Assembly: GCA_010021705.1 (NCBI GenBank)
Contig: RGMU01000030.1
Coordinates: 1-11,610, forward strand
Source of the DNA: Chitinophagia bacterium
GTDB lineage: Bacteria > Bacteroidota > Bacteroidia > Chitinophagales > Chitinophagaceae
Direction of reading: 5' to 3'
Length of the DNA stretch: 11,610 bases
Positions 6,237-11,610 of the stretch are shown one piece after another (positions within the stretch are counted from its first letter, which is position 1; each line of letters opens with the position of its first letter). Under the pieces are notes generated by a model, which saw only the letters and a list, made by a program, of their open reading frames with translations, made no database searches and was not told where the DNA came from. Made by a program: the position numbers and the translations under genes.

Positions 6237-7463
6237 GTGCTACAACTTACACTGCAAATAGCTTGGCGCTATATAGCGCAATATAAAGGAACAATAGCAA
6301 CCATTGTTAAGCTGGCTGTTGCTGCCACTGCTATGAGCGTAGCCTTTATGATTATATCGGTGAGTATAGTAGGCGGCTTTAACAAAGCTATTCAGGAAAA
6401 ACTATTTGGCTTTTCGGGGCATGTACACGTTTCTTATTTTGACGTTAACAAGGGTGCCGGGCTAACCGAAGCCCCCATAACTTTAAACAAAACGCTGATA
6501 GACTCCATTAAAAGATTGCCCCATGTGGTCAATATCCATGCCTTTGCAGAACGCCCTGTAATAGTGGCTAATAAAGGCAAAATGGAAGGCGTGCACCTAA
6601 AGGGCGTGGATGCACAGTTTAAGCTACCGTCTGCCTACGGCGTAAAAGGTATCGGCATAAACTATACCGATACCACTTACGCCAAAGAAATTATACTTTC
6701 CCAAACCACAGCTCGGTTATTGGAAGTGAACTTGCATGACACTGTGTTGATAGAATTTTTTGAAAATAACGGCTTGCCCCGCCTGCGCCGCGTTAAGGTT
6801 GCCGGCATATTCCATACCGGTATGGACGAGGTGGACAAATACTACGCCATAACCGATATACGGCTATTACAGCATATTAATCATTGGAATGCCGACAGCA
6901 TCAACGGCTACCAAATAGCGGTAGATGACAATAAATATGCACCATACATTTCAGATTATATACATTATAAGTTAATCCAAGCACCATTAGAATCTTACAC
7001 CACCGTTGAAAATTATCCTAATATTTTTGATTGGCTAAAAATGCAGGATATTAACAGCCTTATTATCTTAATTATAATGGCTGTGGTGAGTATTGTAAAC
7101 ATGGGTGTGGTGGTGCTTATACTTATGGTGGACAGAGCCTCCATGATAGGCTTATTCACCGTAATGGGCATGGAGAGCAAGACCTTAACAGGCATTTTTG
7201 TAGGTATGGCAGGGTTTATTGCGGGTGTGGGCATTTTGATTGGCAATATTATAGGCTTAGGTTTTTGCTATGCACAGCAGCAGTGGGGGCTGATAAAGCT
7301 ACCTGAAGAAACGTATTATATGCGCTATGCCCCCATAGCCGTTGACCCGCTTGCCGTAATTGGCATAAACATAGTTACTCTGTTGTTATGTATGCTGTGC
7401 GTGCTGTTGCCCGCCCTATACATCAAACAACTTACGCCGGCAAAAGCCTTAAACTTCAAATAA
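6237..7463 (+). CDS. LolC/LolE-FtsX-family ABC transporter permease
   Basis: This integral inner-membrane protein is related to LolC/E, the permeases that release lipoproteins from the inner membrane, and to FtsX/MacB. I use the GTG at 6237 (408 aa) because it starts 8 codons before the family's N-terminal block IAWRY; no ATG is available there, and the in-frame ATG at 6144 lies only 10 bases from the divergent gene's start. Layout: cytoplasmic end, TM1 (about 22-45, with VAFMIISVSIVGGFN), a periplasmic MacB-type domain of about 220 residues beginning EKLFGFSGHVHV, then three C-terminal TM segments at about 274-298, 319-343 and 372-394. Between the second and third lies the typical cytoplasmic loop DRASMIGLFTVMG. 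No lolD-type ATPase is adjacent. The next gene begins 5 bases after the stop, so the two form an operon. Confidence 0.85.
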   Translation: MLQLTLQIAWRYIAQYKGTIATIVKLAVAATAMSVAFMIISVSIVGGFNKAIQEKLFGFSGHVHVSYFDVNKGAGLTEAPITLNKTLIDSIKRLPHVVNIHAFAERPVIVANKGKMEGVHLKGVDAQFKLPSAYGVKGIGINYTDTTYAKEIILSQTTARLLEVNLHDTVLIEFFENNGLPRLRRVKVAGIFHTGMDEVDKYYAITDIRLLQHINHWNADSINGYQIAVDDNKYAPYISDYIHYKLIQAPLESYTTVENYPNIFDWLKMQDINSLIILIIMAVVSIVNMGVVVLILMVDRASMIGLFTVMGMESKTLTGIFVGMAGFIAGVGILIGNIIGLGFCYAQQQWGLIKLPEETYYMRYAPIAVDPLAVIGINIVTLLLCMLCVLLPALYIKQLTPAKALNFK

Positions 7464-7468
7464 ACCTC

Positions 7469-8422
7469 ATGCCCTATACCAAAGCCGACTATATACGTTT
7501 ATGCCCCACCTTGCCGCAGCTACCGCTGTTTGCACAGCCATGGTGGCTTGATATTGTATGTGGCAACAACTGGGACGTGGCTATCACTGCCGATGAAAAA
7601 AGCAATCAAATAACCGGAGTTTTTACCTATCCTATTGAGCGTAAAATGGGGGTTTCTATGATACGCCTGCCCCAATTTACACCATATACAGGCTTAGCCG
7701 TTATATACCCCGCAGCCTATCCCGACCACAAAAAGGATAATTTTCAACATAAAATATTAACCGACCTATTAGCTCAAGTGCCCCAATGCCAATACTGGAA
7801 TTTAGCCTTTCCTCCTATAGTGCAGCAAGCCGGCATATTCCACCATATAGGTTTATCTTTATCGGTAAGGCAAACTTTTTTGATAGATGTAAGACAATCG
7901 GAACTCCAAATTTTCCAAAACTTTAGAGAAACTACGCGCAATCAAATAAGGAATGCCGAAAAGGAACTCATAATAACACAAACCAATAATGACCTGAATA
8001 CTTTAGTTAATTTGCACCTATCCAATATAAATGAAAGAGGCATTAAACAAAAAATAGACCTGAATTTGCTACAAAGGCTTCACGCAGCGGGGCTATCACA
8101 TGAATGTAGTAGTATATGGAGTGTGTATGATAAAGATATGCTATTAGGCATGGTGTGGGAGGTGTGGGATAAAGAGTATGCCTACCTTTTTTTGTGTGAA
8201 AAAAATAAAGCCATTACCAACATTAAAGCAATGCCTTTGCTAATATGGCACTGTATAAAAAGAGCCAAAGCCCGCGGCAACATTTACTTTGACTTTGAGG
8301 GCAGTATGGAGCGTGGCATAGAATATTTTTTTAGAAACTTTGCCGGCAAACAAATGCTTTATTTAGTAGCTAAAAAAAACACCTCGTTGTTGTGGATGTT
8401 AAAGGAGTGGGTGCAGGGGTAG
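7469..8422 (+). CDS. GNAT/FemAB-like acyltransferase (Acetyltransf_6 type)
   Basis: The ATG at 7469, 5 bases after the permease stop, gives 317 aa; an in-frame ATG at 7388 would overlap the permease gene by 76 bases. The N-terminal half (AQPWWLDIVCGNNWDVAI, then RLPQFTPYTGL) matches the first domain of proteins with the FemAB-like double-GNAT layout. The C-terminal half has the helix FRETTRNQIRNAEK, the strands SSIWSVYDKDMLLGMVWEVW, the segment AMPLLIWHCIKRAKARG and the signature FDFEGSMERGIEYFFRNF (274 on), which is well conserved in Bacteroidota members of PF13480. Such enzymes transfer acyl or aminoacyl groups, but the substrate of this subgroup is unknown to me. It is cytosolic: no signal peptide and no TM segment. 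Co-transcription with the permease suggests an envelope role, which is inference. Confidence 0.8.
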   Translation: MPYTKADYIRLCPTLPQLPLFAQPWWLDIVCGNNWDVAITADEKSNQITGVFTYPIERKMGVSMIRLPQFTPYTGLAVIYPAAYPDHKKDNFQHKILTDLLAQVPQCQYWNLAFPPIVQQAGIFHHIGLSLSVRQTFLIDVRQSELQIFQNFRETTRNQIRNAEKELIITQTNNDLNTLVNLHLSNINERGIKQKIDLNLLQRLHAAGLSHECSSIWSVYDKDMLLGMVWEVWDKEYAYLFLCEKNKAITNIKAMPLLIWHCIKRAKARGNIYFDFEGSMERGIEYFFRNFAGKQMLYLVAKKNTSLLWMLKEWVQG

Positions 8423-8471
8423 GAAAATGGTATTTGGGAGTGGGGTGAAGTATCTTAAAAGCCTGTCTTTT

Positions 8472-8512
8472 TTGTCTGAATCAGGACGCTCAGGATTTTA
8501 GGATAAACAGGA
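8472..8512 (+). repeat. Intergenic repeat with TTGTCTGAA head and iterated CAGGA units
   Basis: TTGTCTGAA (8472-8480) is followed by CAGGA at 8482, CAGGA at 8491, TAGGA at 8498 and CAGGA at 8508, a spacing of 7-10 bases. From memory this resembles a dispersed non-coding repeat common between Bacteroidota genes. The 9-base head is shared with the inverted repeat that follows. It begins about 50 bases after the acyltransferase stop. No reading frame or terminator-like T-run is associated with it. Confidence 0.6.
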
Positions 8513-8529
8513 GGGATATTGGTTAATTG

Positions 8530-8631
8530 TTGTCTGAACTGTGATTTTTGAGATTAGCATGAAGGCAATACAGATTTTTTACGACCAACTTCACAAATCT
8601 CACCCCCTCACATAAATCACAGTTCAGACAA
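8530..8631. repeat. Large imperfect inverted repeat (18-bp perfect outer arms)
   Basis: TTGTCTGAACTGTGATTT (8530-8547) has an exact reverse complement at 8614-8631. Inside, TGAGATT (8549-8555) pairs with AATCTCA (8596-8602), and TGAAG (8560-8564) pairs with CTTCA (8589-8593). The right side has an 11-base C-rich insertion between the first two stems, and the loop is about 24 bases. The whole could form a long cruciform or RNA hairpin. It lies between the acyltransferase and gldF genes, both on the plus strand. It resembles a mobile or miniature palindromic repeat more than a terminator, as there is no T-run. Confidence 0.75.
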
Positions 8632-8632
8632 A

Positions 8633-8650
8633 AAATCACACTTCAAACAA
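8633..8650 (-). repeat. Third, diverged copy of the 18-base repeat arm
   Basis: The minus strand reads TTGTTTGAAGTGTGATTT, 16 of 18 bases identical to the arm of the adjacent inverted repeat and in the same orientation as its right arm. It follows that arm after one base, giving a tandem direct repeat with a 19-base period. This suggests local duplication of the arm. Confidence 0.65.
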
Positions 8651-8713
8651 CACACCTCTGTAATTTTAATATTTAATAGGCATATAAACTGCAAATAAAT
8701 AGCAAGGGTACAT

Positions 8714-8721
8714 TAAATTTG
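8714..8721 (+). promoter_or_regulatory. gldF operon promoter -7 box
   Basis: TAAATTTG is an exact match to TAnnTTTG and ends 24 bases before the gldF ATG at 8746. No TTG is found 17-23 bases upstream. The position after a long gene-free region supports it as the start of the gldF-gldG-DUF4340 transcript. Confidence 0.55.
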
Positions 8722-8745
8722 CCTCTTTTTCCGTTACCACACAAT

Positions 8746-9495
8746 ATGCGCAGTATTTTAATCAAAGAACTTAATTCGTTTTTTAGCAGTTTGGTGGGTT
8801 ATGTAGCCTTGTTGGTGTTTTTGAGTATGTGCGGGCTGTTTTTGTGGGTGCTGCCCAATACATCTATTATAGAATACGGGCTTGCAGGGCTGAACAAGTT
8901 TTTTGACTTAGCTCCTTGGATGCTCTTTTTGTTAGTCCCCGCTATTACCATGCGCTCTTTTGCCGATGAATACAAGGCAGGAACCATAGAATGGCTGTTT
9001 ACAAAGCCCATTACCGACTTAGATATTATTTTGGGTAAGTACTTTGCTACGTTGGTGCTCATATTGTTTGCTCTACTGCCTACGGTTGTGTATGTCTATT
9101 CTGTAAGCACGCTGGCATTGGCGGGCAATGTGCCCGACTATGGGGCTATAATAGGGTCGTATATAGGGTTGTTTTTTTTGGCTGCTACTTTTGCTGCGGT
9201 GGGCATTTATTGTTCATCGCTATCGTCTAATCAGGTGGTAAGTTTTTTAATCGCTTTAATAGCGTGTTTTATGCTATATACGGGCTTTGAACAGCTTAGC
9301 CGGTTGTTTGAATCTTTGGGCGGAGTGGACTACTATTTAAGCATGACCGGTATGCAGTTTCACTACAACTCTATCAGTAGGGGGCTGATAGACACGCGCG
9401 ATGTAGTTTATTTTGTTTCGGTTATTGCTCTATTTATTATATTAACCCGGTATAGACTTAACAATAGAACAAAAGAAATAGCTAAAACCTATTAA
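8746..9495 (+). CDS. gldF: Gliding motility ABC transporter permease GldF
   Basis: The ATG at 8746 gives 249 aa starting MRSILIKELNSFFSSLVGYV, the usual GldF N-terminus; a TTG at 8719 in the same frame overlaps the promoter box. GldF is the ABC-2-type integral membrane subunit of the GldA-GldF-GldG complex, which in Flavobacterium johnsoniae is needed for gliding. Six membrane segments are visible at about 16-36, 53-69, 99-120, 139-157, 164-180 and 219-235. The family's cytoplasmic block after TM2, MRSFADEYKAGTIEWLFTKPI (69-89), which contacts the ATPase, is well preserved. gldG follows after 15 bases, so the two are co-transcribed. The ATPase gldA is not in the window. In species that do not glide the same genes persist with unknown function, so motility cannot be inferred from this alone. 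Confidence 0.92.
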   Translation: MRSILIKELNSFFSSLVGYVALLVFLSMCGLFLWVLPNTSIIEYGLAGLNKFFDLAPWMLFLLVPAITMRSFADEYKAGTIEWLFTKPITDLDIILGKYFATLVLILFALLPTVVYVYSVSTLALAGNVPDYGAIIGSYIGLFFLAATFAAVGIYCSSLSSNQVVSFLIALIACFMLYTGFEQLSRLFESLGGVDYYLSMTGMQFHYNSISRGLIDTRDVVYFVSVIALFIILTRYRLNNRTKEIAKTY

Positions 9496-9510
9496 TAAAC
9501 AACCTTTAGC

Positions 9511-11235
9511 ATGAAGCCCAAAAGCGGTTTGTCAAACATAAAGCAAAGTAATTTTCAAATTTATACGTTAATATTAATAGTTATTGCTATTAATGTGTTA
9601 GCCTCCTATTTCCATGTTGGTATAGACTTAACGTTTGAAAGACGGTTTACGCTTACCACGCCCACAAAAAAATTGTTAAAAAGCATGAAGGAAACGGCTG
9701 TGATAGACGTTTACCTGAAAGGCAAATTCCCGGCAGACATGCAGCGCATGCAGGAGGCTGTTAGGGAGCGGCTGGCACTGCTAAAAAGCGTGGCAGGCAA
9801 TAAACTCATATATCGCTTTACCGACCCCTTTGAAGGCAAAAACGAAAAAGAACAAAAAGAAATAGCACGTGAACTATCAATGCGGGGCATTAACTATATG
9901 CAGTTGCCCACGCAGGAAGATGAGGGTTATAGCATGAAAATATGCTTTCCCTACGCACTATTGCAGTATAACGGCAGAGAAATGCCCATCAATCTGTTAG
10001 AAAACCCGCCCGGCAAAGACAGAGACGAGCAAATTGCCTACGCCGAAGCATTGTTAGAGTATAAATTTGCATCTGCCATTAATCGCCTCCAAAAGCCATC
10101 AAAGCCACGCATAGCCTATCTATTAGATAACAACGAGCCTATTGCAGCTGAACATACGGTGGATATGCTTAGCACTTTAGACTACTATTACAAACTTGAC
10201 TCTTTAAGACTAAGAAGCACCTTACACATATCCAATGCCTACGATGCCATTATTATCAACCAACCCACCACACCCATAGATGATAGAGATATACTAAAAA
10301 TTGACCAGTACGTTATGCGCGGAGGGCACATACTATGGGCAGTAAAAAGCATGAACGCCTCTATGGACAGCTTTGGCAATGCGCAGGCATTTATTGCGTC
10401 AGAACTGAATACCAATACCGACAACATTTTGTTTAAATACGGCGTTAGGGTAAACAAAGACTTAGTAGAAGACTTAGAAAATGTGCCATTGGGGCAAGTA
10501 ACAATGAATGGTAGAAGGCTCTACGATTGGGTGTATTTTCCACGTGTAAACCCCACACAGCAGCACCCCATTGTGCGGAATATGGACTTTATTAAAAGTA
10601 ATTTTACCAGCAGCATAGATACCATAAAAGCAGACGGCATTCAAAAAACAATATTGCTAACTTCCTCCCCCTACAGCCGCACTGCCGGTATGCCGGTTAG
10701 GGTAAGCCTTACTAAAATGGCATACCCGGGACCACCCGCGCTCTATAATAAGCCTAACAGACCCTTAGCAGTGCTATTGGAAGGGCAATTTCACTCGGTA
10801 TTTCAAAACCGCTTGGCACCATCTTTTTTGAAAATATTAGCCGACTCGCTACACGACCCCTTCAAACCCCAATGCGACTCCAATACAAGCATGATAGTTA
10901 CATCTATTGGCGATATATTTGAAAACGATTTCTCGCAAAAAGACGGACCTATGCCGTTGGGCTATCACAAATGGAACAGTGTATTTTATGCCAACAAAAA
11001 CTTTTTGCTGAATTGTCTGGAATATTTAACCGATAAATCAGGCATATTAGAAGCCCGTTCAAAAGATGTAAAGCTACGCCTGTTAGACAAAGCCCGTGCC
11101 AAAGAAGAGCGCACCACGTGGCAATGGCTTAATATTTTACTGCCTGTGGGGTTGGTATTAATTTTTGGCTCTGCTTATATGTTTTTCCGCAAGCGCAAAT
11201 ATGAAACCGTTGTATTAAAACCTGCCAATGCTTAA
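9511..11235 (+). CDS. gldG: Gliding motility ABC transporter auxiliary subunit GldG
   Basis: 574 aa, close to the usual GldG length. It has an N-terminal TM segment (about 17-37), then the GldG/ABC-auxiliary domain opening with DLTFERRFTLTTPTKKLLK, which faces the periplasm, and a C-terminal TM (about 539-557, WLNILLPVGLVLIFGSAY) followed by a short basic tail FRKRK. Family marks include IDVYLKGKFP, YRFTDPFEGKN, a segment YLLDNNEP where many relatives have a GHGE-like motif, PTTPIDDRDILKIDQYVMRGG (residues 255-272), and a late block FKPQCDSNTSMIVTSIGDI. It works with GldF and the ATPase GldA as a transport complex whose substrate is not established. It starts 15 bases after gldF and its last 8 bases overlap the next gene. 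Confidence 0.92.
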   Translation: MKPKSGLSNIKQSNFQIYTLILIVIAINVLASYFHVGIDLTFERRFTLTTPTKKLLKSMKETAVIDVYLKGKFPADMQRMQEAVRERLALLKSVAGNKLIYRFTDPFEGKNEKEQKEIARELSMRGINYMQLPTQEDEGYSMKICFPYALLQYNGREMPINLLENPPGKDRDEQIAYAEALLEYKFASAINRLQKPSKPRIAYLLDNNEPIAAEHTVDMLSTLDYYYKLDSLRLRSTLHISNAYDAIIINQPTTPIDDRDILKIDQYVMRGGHILWAVKSMNASMDSFGNAQAFIASELNTNTDNILFKYGVRVNKDLVEDLENVPLGQVTMNGRRLYDWVYFPRVNPTQQHPIVRNMDFIKSNFTSSIDTIKADGIQKTILLTSSPYSRTAGMPVRVSLTKMAYPGPPALYNKPNRPLAVLLEGQFHSVFQNRLAPSFLKILADSLHDPFKPQCDSNTSMIVTSIGDIFENDFSQKDGPMPLGYHKWNSVFYANKNFLLNCLEYLTDKSGILEARSKDVKLRLLDKARAKEERTTWQWLNILLPVGLVLIFGSAYMFFRKRKYETVVLKPANA

Positions 11236-11610
11236 AACATCTTTATATCTACTTATTTTAGCCATACTTGGTGTTGCCATATACATGTTTATTTGGCGCA
11301 CCCCCCAAAGCCCCTATTCCGGTGAAGCTGCCTTTACGCTCAAAGACACCGCAGCTATAGGCAAAATATTTATAGCAAGTGCCGATGGTGAATCCATTAC
11401 CATTAACAAAACACCATCGGGTTGGTTAGTGAACAACAAATACAAAGCACTAAACAGTATGCGCGAGGTACTGTTTTACACGCTATACAACCAAGCTACA
11501 CTATATCCGGTAACGCAAAATGCCGTACCCGTAGTAGTAAAAAACATGGCTACCGATGCCATTAAAGTGGAGGTATATGGCATTAAAGGCGAAAAATTGA
11601 AGGTATTTTA
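11228..11610 (+). CDS. DUF4340-type membrane-anchored protein, 3' truncated by the window
   Basis: The ATG at 11228 overlaps the end of gldG by 8 bases in another frame and the frame stays open to the window end (127 complete codons). The product starts MLKTSLYLLILAILGVAIYMF, a single N-terminal membrane anchor, followed by a predicted periplasmic region: FTLKDTAAIGKIFIA, then SITINKTPSGWLVNNKYKA, then MREVLFYTLYN. The pattern of a strand D-x-x-x-I-x-x-I-x-I, then a Gly-Trp strand, then a helix with a pair of short repeats matches the DUF4340 family, commonly found directly after gldG or ABC-auxiliary genes. Translational coupling to GldG suggests it is part of the same complex; its role is unknown. 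The missing C-terminal part prevents a firmer call. Confidence 0.8.
   Translation, partial: MLKTSLYLLILAILGVAIYMFIWRTPQSPYSGEAAFTLKDTAAIGKIFIASADGESITINKTPSGWLVNNKYKALNSMREVLFYTLYNQATLYPVTQNAVPVVVKNMATDAIKVEVYGIKGEKLKVF

Larger units (their letters stand above)
8423..8745. other. Gene-free intergenic region before gldF
   Basis: About 320 bases without a credible reading frame. It contains the CAGGA repeat (8472-8512), the large inverted repeat (8530-8631), its third arm (8633-8650) and then A+T-rich DNA leading to the gldF promoter box. No tRNA, small-RNA signature or intrinsic terminator is evident. Confidence 0.7.

Noticed and set aside
8472..8650. CRISPR array
   Set aside because: The repeats are in mixed orientation, irregularly spaced and lack unique equal-length spacers; no cas gene is present.

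Overview
The window looks like chromosomal DNA of a Bacteroidota bacterium, probably of the Chitinophagales/Sphingobacteriales type. The indicators are moderate-to-low G+C, promoter boxes of the Bacteroidota form TAnnTTTG (with TTG at -33 in places), weak Shine-Dalgarno sites, a secreted protein with a typical type IX secretion (T9SS) C-terminal sorting tail, gldF-gldG gliding/ABC-exporter genes, and an intergenic repeat built on TTGTCTGAA of a kind I recall from Bacteroidota genomes. The order I give is tentative.

Layout: positions 1-494 hold the 3' end of a secreted beta-rich protein gene. Next come a secreted endonuclease/exonuclease/phosphatase-fold (EEP) protein (539-1903), a RidA-family deaminase (1952-2365) and the CTP synthase gene pyrG (2491-4038). 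pyrG is preceded by a TAnnTTTG box and a potentially strongly folded leader. A T9SS-secreted PKD/Ig-like protein (4102-5499) follows, with its own TTG-N20-TATATTTG promoter. A bidirectional terminator (5518-5544) separates it from a convergent SAM-dependent methyltransferase on the minus strand (5549-6133). Divergent from the methyltransferase is a LolC/E-FtsX-type permease (6237-7463), with a GNAT/FemAB-like acyltransferase starting 5 bases after its stop (7469-8422). A gene-free stretch of about 320 bases (8423-8745) carries a cluster of dispersed-repeat elements, including a large inverted repeat. The window ends in a tight operon: gldF (8746-9495), gldG (9511-11235) and a truncated DUF4340-type gene (11228 onward).

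How the genes relate: gldF and gldG encode the membrane permease and the auxiliary subunit of the Gld ABC system; its ATPase GldA is not in the window, and the overlapping DUF4340 gene is probably a partner. The permease/acyltransferase pair forms a second small operon of envelope character. The remaining genes are single housekeeping or secreted-protein genes without an obvious common pathway.

The most unusual observation is in PyrG. It has all catalytic residues, but the glutaminase domain lacks a block of about 43 residues between the nucleophile Cys and the catalytic His, exactly where the near-universal RLG...ERHRHRYE segment should be. The second is the nested inverted repeat in the pyrG leader. 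The third is the EEP protein, whose catalytic Asp-His pair reads Asn-Lys. I see no CRISPR array, prophage, transposase, toxin-antitoxin pair, tRNA or rRNA, and no clear multi-gene novel system.
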